Shown here: piece after piece, positions 53,066-63,887 of the stretch
How the letters are laid out: every line of letters begins with the position of its first letter
How positions within the stretch are numbered: position 1 is the stretch's first letter
DNA from: Devosia sp. Leaf420
GTDB taxonomy: Bacteria; Pseudomonadota; Alphaproteobacteria; Rhizobiales; Devosiaceae
Assembly (NCBI RefSeq): GCF_001425445.1
Contig: NZ_LMQU01000010.1
Span: 317,501 to 381,500, forward strand
Reading direction: 5' to 3'
DNA length: 64,000 nt
The notes under the pieces: model-generated
What the model was told of the DNA's origin: nothing
The model's database searches: none
What the model saw: the letters and a program-made list of their open reading frames with translations, nothing else
Translations under genes and position numbers: made by a program

Positions 53066-54462
53066 TCGCGGATATCGACGAAGTGGCCGGCAATGGCAGC
53101 GGCAGCAGCCATGGCGGGGGAGACGAGGTGGGTGCGGCCCTTAAATCCCTGACGGCCTTCAAAGTTGCGGTTCGAGGTCGAGGCGCAACGTTCTTCGGGC
53201 TTGAGCTTATCCGGGTTCATGGCAAGGCACATGGAGCAGCCTGGCTCGCGCCATTCAAAGCCGGCATTCTTGAAGATGACGTCGAGGCCCTCGGCTTCGG
53301 CCTGTTCCTTGACGAGGCCTGAACCGGGCACGATCATCGCCGAGACGTGGCTTGCAACCTTGCCATCGCCGATGACGGCTGCGGCCGCGCGCAGGTCTTC
53401 GATGCGGCCATTGGTGCACGAGCCGACAAAGACGCGGTCGATCTTGATATCGGTGATCGGGGTGCCGGGCTTGAGGCCCATATAATCGAGGGCACGCCAT
53501 TTTGAGGCGCGCTTGGTCTCGTCCTGGATCTCATCGGGATTGGGGACCACGCCCTGCACCGAGATGACGTCTTCGGGCGATGAACCCCAAGAGACGATCG
53601 GCGGCAGTTTTGCGGCGTCGAGGATGACGACCTTATCGTAATGGGCGCCTTCATCGGTATAGAGCGTCTTCCAATAGTCGACGGCCATGGTGAAGGCCTC
53701 GCCCTTGGGCGCGCGGGGACGATCCTTGACGTAAGCAAAGGTCGTTTCGTCGGGCGCGATGAGGCCGGCACGGGCGCCGCCTTCGATGGTCATGTTGCAG
53801 ACCGTCATGCGGCCTTCCATCGAGAGCGACCGGATGGCTTCGCCGGCGAATTCGATCACGTGGCCATTGCCGCCGGCGGTGCCGATTTCGCCGATGATGG
53901 CGAGAATGATGTCCTTGGCCGTAACGCCCGGCGGCAGTTGGCCATCGACACGCACCAGCATGTTCTTGGCTTTTTGCTGGATCAGCGTCTGGGTCGCGAG
54001 AACGTGCTCAACCTCGGACGTGCCGATGCCGTGGGCCAGAGCGCCAAACGCGCCGTGGGTGGACGTGTGCGAGTCACCGCAGACGATGGTCATGCCCGGG
54101 AGGGTAAAGCCTTGTTCGGGGCCAACGATATGGACGACGCCCTGGCGCTTGTCGAAGGGGTCATAATATTCGATGCCGAAATCGCGGGTATTTTCAGCCA
54201 GCGTCTCGATCTGGATGGCGCTTTCCGGATCGGGGTTCGGCAGCGTGCGATCAGTCGTCGGCACGTTGTGGTCGACGACGGCGAGGGTGCGCTCGGGGTG
54301 ACGCACCTTGCGGCCGTTGAGGCGGAGACCTTCGAACGCCTGCGGACTCGTCACTTCGTGGACGAGGTGGCGATCGATATAGAGAAGGCTCGTGCCGTCC
54401 GGATTGTTCTGAACCAGATGGTCGTCCCAGATCTTGTCGTAGAGCGTGCGGGCCTTGGTCAT
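53056..54462 (-). CDS. leuC: 3-isopropylmalate dehydratase large subunit
   Basis: [4Fe-4S]-dependent aconitase-family subunit that works with LeuD. 468 residues. The cluster ligand segments are [18 protein letters not shown] and [13 protein letters not shown], where three Cys bind the cluster. The opening [16 protein letters not shown] is typical. It is not next to leuD in this genome (leuD is on the other strand 11 kb away). The zincin follows with overlap. Confidence 0.98.
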   Translation of the reverse strand: MTKARTLYDKIWDDHLVQNNPDGTSLLYIDRHLVHEVTSPQAFEGLRLNGRKVRHPERTLAVVDHNVPTTDRTLPNPDPESAIQIETLAENTRDFGIEYYDPFDKRQGVVHIVGPEQGFTLPGMTIVCGDSHTSTHGAFGALAHGIGTSEVEHVLATQTLIQQKAKNMLVRVDGQLPPGVTAKDIILAIIGEIGTAGGNGHVIEFAGEAIRSLSMEGRMTVCNMTIEGGARAGLIAPDETTFAYVKDRPRAPKGEAFTMAVDYWKTLYTDEGAHYDKVVILDAAKLPPIVSWGSSPEDVISVQGVVPNPDEIQDETKRASKWRALDYMGLKPGTPITDIKIDRVFVGSCTNGRIEDLRAAAAVIGDGKVASHVSAMIVPGSGLVKEQAEAEGLDVIFKNAGFEWREPGCSMCLAMNPDKLKPEERCASTSNRNFEGRQGFKGRTHLVSPAMAAAAAIAGHFVDIREWK

Positions 54463-54564
54463 TCGTCGTGTTCCGAGGGGCAGGATTGAAGTTTGGATTG
54501 GTTCTAAGCCGAGAGGGCTTTTGGGTCAAGAACAACCGTACTCTTGGGTACGCTCGCGCCGGGC

Positions 54565-55920
54565 TCAGTTCGCCGGCGCGTCGCGAAGCCGGCCGACGGC
54601 TAGGGCGCCGAGAAGACTTGTATCCAGGCCAATGCGATAGCGGCACCAGAGGGCGATGGCGATCTGGGCGATGATGCGCGCGCCCATATTGACCGCCGCA
54701 ACGCCGACAATCCCCCAGATGGGGATCACGATGATCTGAACGAGGAAGCCAAGGCCCATGATGGTGCCGAAGACGGCGACATAGGCCTGCTCGTGACCGG
54801 TCATCATCATGACGATTTTTGAGGGGCCGGTGACGGCATCGAAGAGAAGGCCAAAGGCGAGGAGCAGCAGGACCAGCACGCCTTCGGAATAAGACGGCCC
54901 GAAGAGCGACAGGATAGGCTCGCCGAAGACCAAGAACAGCCCAAAGATAACGAGCGAAAATAGGAAGCCAGCCCAGGCGCAGAGGGCGGTGATGGCCTGG
55001 GCTTTGCGCATGGCGCCCGAATGATAGTGCTCGGCGACCATGGGGGCGATGACGAGTTCAATGGCGAAGGTGAAGAGCGTCATCAAGCCCGCTGTGCGGA
55101 AGGCATTGAAATAAAGGCCCGAGCTTTCGAGGTCGAGCATGAGGCCGACAAGGATGACGTCGGCATTGAGGGTGAAGGTTTCGATCACCGCGCCAAGGAG
55201 CAGCCAGGTGCTGAGCTTGCCCCAGCGCTGCCAATGGGGCCGCATCGGCGCAACGCGCGGCAGGATGGCATAGTGTCGGCGCTGGGCGATGCCGGTCTGC
55301 ATGATGAGCGCACCGATGAGCAGCGCGGCGGACAGGGTCAGCGCATCGGGGCCGCTGAGGACGACGCCGACGGCAAAAAGCGCGATCACCGCGGCGGGGA
55401 GTGCGAGGCGCCAGAAGATGTCGCGCGGAAGGAGCGCGGTCCAGAGCGAACCCTGGGCGCGGAGCACCGAAGAATTGTATTCGGCCAGCGCCATGGGGAG
55501 GATGAGGAAAGCCGCGCCGATGAAATGATTGATGGTTTCGCGCGGCGGCAGAAAGGGAATGGAGGCAAAGGCGAGAACGCAAAGAAGCGCGGCGAGGACG
55601 AGGCTGGCGCCGATGGTAATGGCGGAACCCGCAGCGACAACCGCGTCGGCCTCCGCATTTTCGCCCTGGGCCCGCAATTGCGGCCAGAGGCGGAGGACCG
55701 CCGTCGATTGGCCCATGCCGGCGAGAATGGCAAGAACGGTGGCGAGCGCGAGGCCGAAGGCGAAATGGCCATATTCGCTCTCGGTCTGGGTGCGCGAGAG
55801 GACGACATAGGTGACGTAGGTGAGGCCGGCCGTCGCGACCTTGATGCCGAGCGAGCCCACCGAGCGCAAAAGCCCGGACGAGAGCAAGGCAGAAAGATCG
55901 GATGGAACGGCCAACCGCAT
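54565..55920 (-). CDS. Oligosaccharide-flippase-like (MATE/Wzx) membrane protein
   Basis: 451 residues with about 12-14 predicted helices. The opening [26 protein letters not shown] is typical of Wzx/MviN-like polysaccharide exporters; helices run to the C-terminus. No glycosyltransferase genes are adjacent, so its cargo is unknown and it might be an orphan flippase. The 116-base repeat lies upstream. leuC starts about 100 bases downstream, on the same strand. Confidence 0.8.
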   Translation of the reverse strand: MRLAVPSDLSALLSSGLLRSVGSLGIKVATAGLTYVTYVVLSRTQTESEYGHFAFGLALATVLAILAGMGQSTAVLRLWPQLRAQGENAEADAVVAAGSAITIGASLVLAALLCVLAFASIPFLPPRETINHFIGAAFLILPMALAEYNSSVLRAQGSLWTALLPRDIFWRLALPAAVIALFAVGVVLSGPDALTLSAALLIGALIMQTGIAQRRHYAILPRVAPMRPHWQRWGKLSTWLLLGAVIETFTLNADVILVGLMLDLESSGLYFNAFRTAGLMTLFTFAIELVIAPMVAEHYHSGAMRKAQAITALCAWAGFLFSLVIFGLFLVFGEPILSLFGPSYSEGVLVLLLLAFGLLFDAVTGPSKIVMMMTGHEQAYVAVFGTIMGLGFLVQIIVIPIWGIVGVAAVNMGARIIAQIAIALWCRYRIGLDTSLLGALAVGRLRDAPAN

Positions 55921-56016
55921 GAAAGGTCCTCAGGCCGGGTCGATCACCGGCGGGCAGAAGTGTGCCAGAGGGCCGTCAAGAAGGGGTTACTATTCTCCTT
56001 GTATCGGGGCTCCCTT

Positions 56017-56132
56017 CACCCCCTCCTAGCCTCCCCCATCAAGGGGGAGGTACGGGCCGGTGGATGGGGCGAGATCATGCAAAGGGAGTGGAGCGGCACC
56101 TCCCCCTTTATGGGGGAGGTTGGGAGGGGGTG
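56017..56132. repeat. 116-base palindromic intergenic repeat, copy C
   Basis: Same length and design as the copies at 12157 and 12632, with inverted outer arms and two inner hairpins. It fills almost the whole space between the purH stop and the flippase start. Both flanking genes are on the minus strand, so it lies in the transcribed space downstream of purH. Confidence 0.9.
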
Positions 56133-56135
56133 GCT

Positions 56136-57719
56136 TCAGTGCCTGAAATGCCGCATCCCGGTCATCACCATCGCGATTCCCGCCGCATCGGCTGCGGCGA
56201 TGACTTCGTCGTCGCGCATGGAGCCGCCGGGCTGGATAACGGCGGTGGCGCCGGCGGCGACCAGAGCTTCAAGGCCGTCGGCGAAGGGGAAGAAGGCGTC
56301 GGAGGCGACGACGGAGCCTTGGGTCAGCGCGCCTTCAATGCCTGCGGCTTCTGCAGCGTCGATCGACTTGCGATGGGCGACGCGGGCGGAATCGACGCGG
56401 GACATCTGGCCGGCGCCGATGCCGGCCGTCGCGCCGTCTTTCACATAGACGATGGCATTGGATTTGACGTGTTTTGCCACCTTAGCGGCGAGCTTGAGGT
56501 CAGCGAGTTCCGCTTCGGTCGGGGCGCGCTTGGTGACGACTTTTAGTTCGCAATCATCGACATTCTGATTGTCGCGGCTCTGGACGAGGAGGCCACCGGC
56601 GACGGACTTGACCACCAGACCCTCGGCCTTGGCATCGGCGAGACCGCCGGTGAGGAGGAGGCGGAGGTTCTTCTTGGCGGCGATGATCGCCTGGGCTTCC
56701 GGCGTCGCGGAGGGGGCGACGATCACTTCGGTGAAAACCTTGACGATCTCGGTCGCGGTTTCGGCGTCGATTTCGCGGTTTGTCGCGACAATGCCGCCAA
56801 AGGCCGAGACGGGATCGGTGCGAAGGGCTTTTTTGTAGGCCTCGACGAGGTTAGCGCCGGTGGCGACGCCGCAGGGATTGGCGTGTTTGATGATCGCGAC
56901 AGCAGCGGTATTGGCGGGGTCGAACTCCGAGACCAGCTCGAAGGCGGCGTCGGTGTCGTTGATATTGTTGTAGGAAAGGGTCTTGCCCTGGACCTGGCTG
57001 GCGGTCGCGACGCCGGGGCGGTTTTCGCCAGTGGCGTAGAAAGCGGCCCATTGGTGCGGGTTTTCGCCATAGCGCATGACTTCGCGAAGAGTACCGGCAA
57101 AGCTGCGATAGTTCACGTTTGCAAAGTCGATTTCCCGAGCAAACCAGGCGGAGATGGCGCTGTCATAGGCGGCGGTGCGGGCATAGGCTTTGGCCGCCAG
57201 CTTCTGGCGCAGTTCATAGGGAATGCCGCCATTGCGGATGGCGTCCAAGATGGCCGGATAGTCGTTGGGGTCGACCACGACCGTGACATAGGCATGGTTC
57301 TTGGCCGCCGACCGGACCATGGCGGGGCCGCCGATATCGATGTTTTCGATGATCTCGTCGTAAGAGGCGCCGGAGGCGACGGTCTTTTCGAAGGGGTACA
57401 AATTCACGGCGACGAGGTCGATGGGCCCGATCTCGTGTTCGTCCATCGAGGCCTTGTGCTCGGGATTGTCACGCACCGAGAGGAGGCCGCCATGCACCTT
57501 GGGATGGAGCGTCTTGACGCGGCCATCCATCATTTCGGGAAAGCCGGTGAGGTCGGAGATTTCTCGGACTGGGAGGCCGGTTTCGCTGATGAGCTTATGG
57601 GTGCCGCCGGTCGAGACCAGTTCCACCCCGGCTTCGGAGAGCCCGTGGGCGAAATCCGCCATGCCCGATTTGTCGAATACCGAAAGCAGTGCCCGCCCGA
57701 CCGTGACCGTCTTGCCCAT
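56136..57719 (-). CDS. purH: Bifunctional AICAR formyltransferase/IMP cyclohydrolase
   Basis: Last two steps of purine synthesis. 527 residues. The N-terminal cyclohydrolase half opens [16 protein letters not shown]. The transformylase half has [26 protein letters not shown] and, at the end, [17 protein letters not shown]. The start at 57719 ([13 protein letters not shown]) is preferred; the frame continues to 57953 with non-protein-like sequence. The heparinase-like gene ends about 70 bases upstream. Confidence 0.97.
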   Translation of the reverse strand: MGKTVTVGRALLSVFDKSGMADFAHGLSEAGVELVSTGGTHKLISETGLPVREISDLTGFPEMMDGRVKTLHPKVHGGLLSVRDNPEHKASMDEHEIGPIDLVAVNLYPFEKTVASGASYDEIIENIDIGGPAMVRSAAKNHAYVTVVVDPNDYPAILDAIRNGGIPYELRQKLAAKAYARTAAYDSAISAWFAREIDFANVNYRSFAGTLREVMRYGENPHQWAAFYATGENRPGVATASQVQGKTLSYNNINDTDAAFELVSEFDPANTAAVAIIKHANPCGVATGANLVEAYKKALRTDPVSAFGGIVATNREIDAETATEIVKVFTEVIVAPSATPEAQAIIAAKKNLRLLLTGGLADAKAEGLVVKSVAGGLLVQSRDNQNVDDCELKVVTKRAPTEAELADLKLAAKVAKHVKSNAIVYVKDGATAGIGAGQMSRVDSARVAHRKSIDAAEAAGIEGALTQGSVVASDAFFPFADGLEALVAAGATAVIQPGGSMRDDEVIAAADAAGIAMVMTGMRHFRH

Positions 57720-57786
57720 GAGTTCTTGCCCGTTGTGATGGAGATTTCGCGGCTCCGCTAGCACGAACGGGCCCAAGAGTCCAAGC

Positions 57787-59409
57787 TCAACCGTGTTCGC
57801 GGGTGAGGATCCAACCAACTTCGACGCCGGGCGCAAGATCGGCTTCGAGTACGAGCTGAATGGTGCGATGGAAGCCGAGATAAGAGGATTGGCGGACGCT
57901 ATCATCCTGGCGGAGGCTCGCGCCCTCCCAGAGGAAGCTCCAGACTTCGCCATTGGGGAGGGTCAGCCGGCGCATGCCTTCGCCAACGGGAGCATGAACG
58001 GATATGCCGGGGGCAAGATGGAAGCGGATGGAGAGCTGGCCTTGCGGTGTGCCGGTCGCGATGACGCGATCCTGGCCGACAAGGGTGGTCCCCTCTCCCA
58101 AAAGCGTCAGGCGGCGCTCGATCTCGGCCCCGAACCGGTCGGCATAGCCAATGCTGGGGAGGATCAGCATATGCTCGGAGGGCACGAGTTCAAGATCGGG
58201 GACAGGCGCGGCGCCGCGTTTGCGTTTGGTGGGCGCCCAGGAATCCTCGTCATTGATGGTCGGCGAGGAATGGGCAATGGCCTGTCGGAAGAGATCGCGG
58301 GTTTCGGCCATATCGGTGGGCGCGGGGCCGCAGGAGCCGAGGATCAGTTCGCTGCCATAGGAAAATTCGAAAGCGAGCGCCCCGGCATGGGCTTCGGCAT
58401 CGAAACCGGGCGGTGGGCGAAGCCCTGAATCGGCGATGGCGACGGCGCGGCCGCTGCGGAGGATGCCGTAGCCGCCAAGGATGCGCGAGCGACGGGTGGG
58501 TGTCGGGCCGGTCGATTGCACGGCGACGAGGACATCGTGGGGGACCTGGCCACAGCCATTGAAATAGACGGGCTCGCCGCTTGAAAGAGTGACGGCGTCG
58601 AGCGCCTCGTGCATGCGATCGATGCGGTTGGAGAGCGCGGCGAGGGTGGGGCTGCCATGGCGGTTGGCGGCCTGGCGGAGGCTTGCGAGTTCGGTGAGAA
58701 GGCTCAGTTGGATGCGCGGATTGCGGCTCTTGTGGAGGCCCTCGCCATCGAGTTGCTCTTCGAGCACCGCATCGAGCAGTTTCAGGCGCATCTCGACATT
58801 GGCGGTGTCTTCGGGCTCGCAGAGTTCGGCGCCGAGCGTGCCCATGGCGGCAAAGAGGCGTTCCACCGGGTCGGTCGCGAGGCGGCCGCGGACTTTCAGA
58901 CTCTGGACCTGAATGCCGAGATTGCGCTGGATGGTCTTGGCCTGATCGGCCGTCGCCCCTTCGAGCAGCAGCGGCAGATGGCGGAGCCAATTGAGCACCC
59001 GCTGCCCCGTCAACGGCAGGGACCAGCTTTCGCTATCGAATTTTCCTTCGCGTCCTATCCAATCGAGGACCAGCGTGCGGGCAAAGAGTTTTTCGCCGGG
59101 GTCGCGGACCTCGCGAAAATGCCGGAGCCAGGAAAAGCTCTGGAGGTTGTTCCACCAATCGGGGAAATCGACATCGACGGAAAAGGGCGAGGTGCCGCCC
59201 GTTTCGATGAGTTTTGAGGCGAGCAGATAGCGACCCGACATCATCTCGCGCACGGCATCGCTGTCGGCGGGACGGAAATCGGGCAGTTGGCCTTTGTAGC
59301 GTTGCTCGGCGAGGGCCTGCCAGGTCCAGCGGGTGACGGGCATGGTCACGAGGGAATCGGCAAGACGCATGCCAAAGCGGCGGGGGCGAGAAAAGCTGCC
59401 GCCGCTCAT
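57787..59409 (-). CDS. Heparinase II/III-family protein
   Basis: 540 residues. The N-terminal alpha-helical part (about 50-280) and the C-terminal beta part (about 310-540) match the heparinase II/III domain order. A recognisable core is [21 protein letters not shown]. No signal peptide is evident. The catalytic Tyr/His assignment cannot be made by eye. The gene sits between rsmB and purH, an arrangement I recall from other Hyphomicrobiales, with no polysaccharide cluster nearby, so a lyase role is uncertain. Start at 59409 (MSGGSFSRP); 59439 possible. Confidence 0.85.
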   Translation of the reverse strand: MSGGSFSRPRRFGMRLADSLVTMPVTRWTWQALAEQRYKGQLPDFRPADSDAVREMMSGRYLLASKLIETGGTSPFSVDVDFPDWWNNLQSFSWLRHFREVRDPGEKLFARTLVLDWIGREGKFDSESWSLPLTGQRVLNWLRHLPLLLEGATADQAKTIQRNLGIQVQSLKVRGRLATDPVERLFAAMGTLGAELCEPEDTANVEMRLKLLDAVLEEQLDGEGLHKSRNPRIQLSLLTELASLRQAANRHGSPTLAALSNRIDRMHEALDAVTLSSGEPVYFNGCGQVPHDVLVAVQSTGPTPTRRSRILGGYGILRSGRAVAIADSGLRPPPGFDAEAHAGALAFEFSYGSELILGSCGPAPTDMAETRDLFRQAIAHSSPTINDEDSWAPTKRKRGAAPVPDLELVPSEHMLILPSIGYADRFGAEIERRLTLLGEGTTLVGQDRVIATGTPQGQLSIRFHLAPGISVHAPVGEGMRRLTLPNGEVWSFLWEGASLRQDDSVRQSSYLGFHRTIQLVLEADLAPGVEVGWILTREHG

Positions 59410-59581
59410 TGTCTGTCCCCGCTCAATTGCGCAGGGCAACCAACCGGTCTTTTGCCCTCAGGACCCAACGCACTCTACTCCAGGGATGCGGCGCCGCGCC
59501 GCAGGCTCAATGATCTAGAGCCATAACGCTGATTTGCCCAGCAGGGGAAGAAATTCGGCTTGGAAAACTCGCTGAGGTACC

Positions 59582-60883
59582 TCAGTTCTTGCGCTGAAAC
59601 CGGGCAATGAAGAAGCCGTCCATGCCGCCTGAGACGCCTGCGGGGGCCATCGAGGGCAAGGTGCGGACATAGCCTTCGGGCGTGATTGCGGCTTCAAGGC
59701 CAGGCAGCTCGGTCGCTGCAATCGGCTTTAATTCGAGCTCGGCGAAGGTCTTTTGCGCCCAGGCAGCGATCTCTTCGCCTTCTTCGGGCTCAAGCGAGCA
59801 GACGCAGTAAATCAGGCTTCCGCCGGATTCGAGCCATTTGCGGGCCTTGGCAAAGATCGCCTGCTGCAGTTTTACACGACCGGCAATGTCCGAAGCGCTG
59901 CGATGCCAAAGCACTTCGGGGTGGCGGCGGAAGGTACCGGTAGCCGAACAGGGTGCATCGAGCAGGATGCCATCGAAGAGAGCTTCGGGCGCATATTGAG
60001 TGGCGTCGGCTTCGACGACGGCAGGCGCATAGCCGAGGCGGGTCATATTGGCTTTGAGGCGTTCGAGCCGCCCACCATCACTATCGAGCGCGGTGACGTC
60101 ATAGCCGGCTTTGAGCAATTGCGCCGTCTTGCCACCCGGGGCAGCGCAGAGGTCGAGAACGCGGCCGCCGGGTTTGGCCGCAAGGAGGCGCGCCGGGAGC
60201 GCTGAGGCGGCATCCTGCACCCACCACTGGCCGTCGTCATACCCGGGCAGCGCATCGACGGGGCGATCGCGGCTTTCGATGCGGACGGTATCGGCAAGAA
60301 CGCGCTCGGCGCCGAGGGCGGAGATGAGGTCGGCATCGTTGGATTTGAGCGTCAGATCGAGCGGAGCGCCTTCGAGGAGCGCTTCGGGGAAAGCTGCTAC
60401 GGCCTCAGTGCCATGGGCCGCTGTCCACTTGTCCTGGAAGTTTTGCGGCACCAGCAGCTCGTCTTCGAGAAGACCATAGCGCGCGGAATTGGATTGGGCG
60501 CGGCGCAGCATAGCGTTCATCAGGCCGGCGAGATGGCGCGCTTTGCTATCGCGCTTGATCGCTTCGACGGCGAGGAACAGCGCGCTATGGGCGCCGAGAT
60601 CGGGCAGGAAAACCAACTGGGCGAGCGAGAGGCGCAGCACGGCTTCGAACGTGCCAGATTTCGCCGGCATGCCCTTGTCGAGCAATTCGTCGATCATCAG
60701 ATCGATCTGGCCATGGCGACGGAGAGCCGTCGTGATCAGCCGATTGGCGAGGGCGCGATCCCGGCCATCGGCGAGTTCGCCGGCATTGAGGGGCGCAAAA
60801 TGTTCGCCGCCCAGAACGGCGCGGAGCCTCTGGGCGGCAATGAGACGGAGGCCTAGACCGGCCGGATCGGACTTCTTATTCAA
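59582..60883 (-). CDS. rsmB: 16S rRNA m5C967 methyltransferase
   Basis: 433 residues. The N-terminal NusB-like RNA-binding domain (about 1-145) has RRHGQIDLMIDELLDKG. The SAM-binding motif I is LDLCAAPGGKTAQLL. The catalytic motifs are DAPCSATGTFRRHPEV and CVCSLEPEEGEEIA, each with a Cys. Methylates C967 of 16S rRNA. The 14-base palindrome CTGAGGTACCTCAG overlaps the stop codon. htpX ends at 60904, 20 bases upstream. Confidence 0.96.
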   Translation of the reverse strand: MNKKSDPAGLGLRLIAAQRLRAVLGGEHFAPLNAGELADGRDRALANRLITTALRRHGQIDLMIDELLDKGMPAKSGTFEAVLRLSLAQLVFLPDLGAHSALFLAVEAIKRDSKARHLAGLMNAMLRRAQSNSARYGLLEDELLVPQNFQDKWTAAHGTEAVAAFPEALLEGAPLDLTLKSNDADLISALGAERVLADTVRIESRDRPVDALPGYDDGQWWVQDAASALPARLLAAKPGGRVLDLCAAPGGKTAQLLKAGYDVTALDSDGGRLERLKANMTRLGYAPAVVEADATQYAPEALFDGILLDAPCSATGTFRRHPEVLWHRSASDIAGRVKLQQAIFAKARKWLESGGSLIYCVCSLEPEEGEEIAAWAQKTFAELELKPIAATELPGLEAAITPEGYVRTLPSMAPAGVSGGMDGFFIARFQRKN

Positions 60884-60903
60884 TGATCACCTTCCGGTGC
60901 GTC

Positions 60904-61887
60904 TCATCCCCAGGGACCGCGCACGCCGCTATCGTCTTCGCCGCGACCGGCACTTGGCACCCGCCATCCACCGCCGGTATCGCGACCGGCCGAAACCGTC
61001 TGCGGACGCGGGGCGGGTCCACGGCCCTTATCGTCCACGCGCATCTCGCCTGCAAGCTTTTGCAGCGCCGCGATGCGATTGCCAGTGTCAGGGTGGGTGG
61101 AAAAGAGATTGTCCATCCGGGCGCCCGAAAGCGGGTTGATGATATACATATGGGCCATGGCCGGATTGCGCTCGGCTGCGACATTGACCTGACGCCCGGC
61201 AAGGACCGCGATCTTGTTGAGCGCGGAAGCGAGGGCCAACGGGTCCCCCGAGATCTCGGCGCCATCCTTGTCCGCCTCATATTCGCGCGTCCGGCTGACG
61301 GCCATTTGTACCATCATTGCGGCGAGCGGAGCGAGAAACACCATCAGCAGCGAACCGATGCCGCCGAGCGGATTATTGCGATTATTGCCGCCACCAAAGA
61401 AGAGGCCGAACTGGGCTAGCGCTGAAATGGCACCGGCAAGGGTCGCCGTGATCGTCATGGTCAGCGTGTCGCGCGAGCGGATATGGGCAAGCTCGTGAGC
61501 AACGACCCCCGCAACTTCGCGCGGCTCGAGCTGGCGCAAAAGGCCGGAGGAGACGGCAACCGCCGCATTCTGCGGGTCACGGCCCGTCGCAAAGGCATTA
61601 GGCTGGTCGGACTGGATGACATAAACGGCGGGCGTCGGGATGCCAGCGCGCTTCGAGAGCGTTTCCACCATGTCATAGAGTTCTGGCGCCTGGCTTTGCG
61701 CCACCGGCACGGCGTTCTGCATGCGGAGGACAAGCTTGTCCGAATTCCAATAGGCAAAGATGTTGGTCGCCGCCGCAAAGGCAAAGGCGATCATCATGCC
61801 GGACGTGCCGCCGATGAAATAGCCCACCACCATGAACAAGGCGGTCATGGCCGCGACGAGAACAAAAGTGCGGAAGGCGTTGAACAT
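60904..61887 (-). CDS. htpX: Membrane zinc metalloprotease HtpX
   Basis: 327-residue M48-family protease that degrades damaged membrane proteins. Two N-terminal helices (about 4-55), then HELAH in [14 protein letters not shown], and a third Glu ligand in [15 protein letters not shown]. Two more helices lie between. The C-terminus has a Gly/Arg/Pro-rich tail. The start at 61887 ([11 protein letters not shown]) is the family start; the longer frame is not protein-like. Stress-inducible in other bacteria; no clear heat-shock promoter seen. Confidence 0.94.
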   Translation of the reverse strand: MFNAFRTFVLVAAMTALFMVVGYFIGGTSGMMIAFAFAAATNIFAYWNSDKLVLRMQNAVPVAQSQAPELYDMVETLSKRAGIPTPAVYVIQSDQPNAFATGRDPQNAAVAVSSGLLRQLEPREVAGVVAHELAHIRSRDTLTMTITATLAGAISALAQFGLFFGGGNNRNNPLGGIGSLLMVFLAPLAAMMVQMAVSRTREYEADKDGAEISGDPLALASALNKIAVLAGRQVNVAAERNPAMAHMYIINPLSGARMDNLFSTHPDTGNRIAALQKLAGEMRVDDKGRGPAPRPQTVSAGRDTGGGWRVPSAGRGEDDSGVRGPWG

Positions 61888-61980
61888 CGAAACCCCTTGG
61901 GTTGGTGTATTCAGGCAATTATGTTGTGTGCCAAAGCGTTCCCTGCAAGCGCATGACCACTTTGTAATGTGGACTCCAAA

Positions 61981-62193
61981 ATGACCGAAGAAACCGACCC
62001 TGAGAACCCGATCCCCGAGGCCCCGAAGGTGCTGACGCCGGAGGCGCAACGCGCGCTCGAAGAAGCCAAGGCTCGCCGCGCCGAGATCGACGCGGCAACG
62101 GCGATGGCACCCAAGGAAAAGGGCGGCCGCGGCGGGTTGGAGCCCGGCCGCTATGGCGACTGGGAGATCAAGGGTTTGACGAGCGACTTTTAG
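61981..62193 (+). CDS. DUF1674 / succinate dehydrogenase assembly factor 4-like protein
   Basis: 70 residues. The C-terminal signature [20 protein letters not shown] is the hallmark of DUF1674, the family of mitochondrial SDHAF4/Sdh8, which protects flavinylated SdhA before complex II assembly. The N-terminal half is charged and helical ([18 protein letters not shown]). ATG at 61981; an in-frame GTG at 61969 adds four residues. It is 46 kb from the sdh operon but on the same stretch of chromosome. The end overlaps the convergent HNH gene. Confidence 0.9.
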   Translation: MTEETDPENPIPEAPKVLTPEAQRALEEAKARRAEIDAATAMAPKEKGGRGGLEPGRYGDWEIKGLTSDF

Positions 62194-62554
62194 CCTTGTC
62201 GCGCCGGTCCCGCGTCATGCGGGTCGGGGCGTGAAAGGTGGGTGGCTTGGTACGGACCCAGGCGATGAAGGCCGAAATCTCGGGGTCCGATTTGAGGCTC
62301 TCGATATCGGCGAGGCGCTTGGCAAGTTCGGTTTCGGAAAACCGGGCGTGGATGGCGCTGTGGCAAATCTGGTGAAGACGCACCGTACCCATATGCGTGC
62401 CACCCTTGAGGCGCGGCGTCAGGTGATGCCGGCTCGACTTGGCTTCAGGCGGAATGGGCCGATCGCAGAGCGGGCAAATAGAAGGCCGCCGCGCCGCAGC
62501 AAGCGCTTCGACTGCGGCAATGGCCGCCTCGACCCGCCGGGCCGAGGGTTTCAT
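62168..62554 (-). CDS. HNH-type nuclease-like protein
   Basis: 128 residues. The core [10 protein letters not shown], with its CxxC zinc pair, then [12 protein letters not shown] (His-His of the HNH site) and [13 protein letters not shown] make an HNH-endonuclease fold. Its ATG overlaps the rlmN stop by one base (TGATG), so it is translationally coupled to rlmN. The tail is basic. Stand-alone HNH proteins of this type have no settled role; no restriction or phage genes are nearby. Confidence 0.85.
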   Translation of the reverse strand: MKPSARRVEAAIAAVEALAAARRPSICPLCDRPIPPEAKSSRHHLTPRLKGGTHMGTVRLHQICHSAIHARFSETELAKRLADIESLKSDPEISAFIAWVRTKPPTFHAPTRMTRDRRDKAKSRSSNP

Positions 62555-63762
62555 CAGACGCCGGCGAGGGCGTCCCGGTCTTTCTTGGAAAGCCGTTCGC
62601 TCTCGCTCTTCAACTGGCCGCAAGCAGCGAAGATATCGCGGCCGCGCGGGGTGCGGACGGGCGAGGCATAGCCAGCGCGATTGACGATATCGGCAAAGCG
62701 CTCGATGCGGCTCGACGGCGAAGTGCCGTAATTCGAGCCCGGCCAGGGATTGAAGGGGATCAGGTTGATCTTGGCAGGAATGCCGGCAAGGAGCCGCACC
62801 AGTTCCTTGGCTTCGGCGTCGCTGTCATTGATGCCGTCGAGCATGACATATTCAAAGGTGATGCGGCGGGCGTTCGAGAGGCCGGGATAATTGCGGCAGG
62901 CCTCGAGAAGATCCTTTAGCGGCCACTTCTTGTTGATCGGCACCAGGACGTCGCGGAGATCGTCGCGCACGGCGTGGAGCGAGATCGCCAGCATGACGTC
63001 GATTTCGCTGCCGGTGCGCTCGATATAGGGCACGACCCCCGAGGTCGAGAGCGTAATGCGGCGCTTTGAGATCGACATGCCGTCGCCGGCCGAAGCAATC
63101 AGCAGAGCCTGCTTGACGTTGTCGAAATTATAGAGCGGCTCGCCCATGCCCATCATAACGATATTGGTGATGGCGCGGCTTTCTCCGCCCGGTACGAGGC
63201 CGCCATCATCGGGGCGCGAACCGCCGGGGAAATCGCCGAGGCGCTCACGGGCCATAAGGATCTGGCCGAGGACTTCGCCTGCGGTAAGATTGCGGACGAG
63301 CTTTTGGGTGCCCGTGTGGCAGAAGGAGCAGGTGAGCGTGCAACCGACCTGCGAGGAAACGCAGAGCGTCCCGCGATCGGATTCAGGGATATAGACGGTT
63401 TCGACTTCGACGGCCGGGAAGTTCGGGTTCTGCGGATCGCGGAAGCGGAACAGCCACTTTCGCGTGCCGTCGACCGAGACCTGTTCGGAAACGATCTCAG
63501 GGCGGTCGAGAATAAAGGTGTCGGCAAGCTTCTGGCGAACGGGCTTGGCCACATTGGTCATGCGGTCGAAATCGGTGACGCCGTTGACATAGAGCCAGTT
63601 CCAGAGCTGGCTGGCGCGCATGCGGCCTTCGCGCTCGCCAACCACGTCATTGGCAACGAGGGTTTCGGCGAGCTGCCCCTTGGAGAGGCCGATCAGCGAC
63701 GGCCGCGCCGCCGCCTGGGGGCGGATGGCAGTCGAATGGTCAAGGTTCAGCGCAATGCTCAT
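62554..63762 (-). CDS. rlmN: Dual-specificity RNA methyltransferase RlmN
   Basis: Radical-SAM enzyme that makes m2A2503 in 23S rRNA and m2A37 in some tRNAs. 402 residues. The cluster motif is CTLTCSFC, followed by [13 protein letters not shown]. The N-terminal segment has [16 protein letters not shown]. The catalytic Cys near the C-terminus is in the [15 protein letters not shown] segment. Divergent from the tail of the partial gene at the right edge by about 125 bases. The HNH gene is co-translated. Confidence 0.96.
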   Translation of the reverse strand: MSIALNLDHSTAIRPQAAARPSLIGLSKGQLAETLVANDVVGEREGRMRASQLWNWLYVNGVTDFDRMTNVAKPVRQKLADTFILDRPEIVSEQVSVDGTRKWLFRFRDPQNPNFPAVEVETVYIPESDRGTLCVSSQVGCTLTCSFCHTGTQKLVRNLTAGEVLGQILMARERLGDFPGGSRPDDGGLVPGGESRAITNIVMMGMGEPLYNFDNVKQALLIASAGDGMSISKRRITLSTSGVVPYIERTGSEIDVMLAISLHAVRDDLRDVLVPINKKWPLKDLLEACRNYPGLSNARRITFEYVMLDGINDSDAEAKELVRLLAGIPAKINLIPFNPWPGSNYGTSPSSRIERFADIVNRAGYASPVRTPRGRDIFAACGQLKSESERLSKKDRDALAGV

Positions 63763-63887
63763 GGCGGCTCAAAACGGTCGGGAGTGCGGGAAAGTCCGCG
63801 GCCAATAGCATATGGGAACGCAAAACACAAAGTCACGCCCGCGGGAGGCGGATGTGCAAGCCATGCAGGTTTGCCACAAAGGCTAGA

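Noticed and set aside
54540..54600. GC-rich inverted arms in the gap after the flippase gene as a terminator
   Set aside because: The pairing is imperfect and there is no T-run on the minus strand, so I cannot support a terminator.
59572..59585. 14-base palindrome CTGAGGTACCTCAG at the rsmB stop as a regulator site
   Set aside because: A single copy located at a 3' end, with no promoter near; chance is likely.
61888..61980. Heat-shock (RpoH-type) promoter in front of htpX
   Set aside because: CTTGCA and CATAAT are present but the spacing is about 20 bases, outside the usual range.
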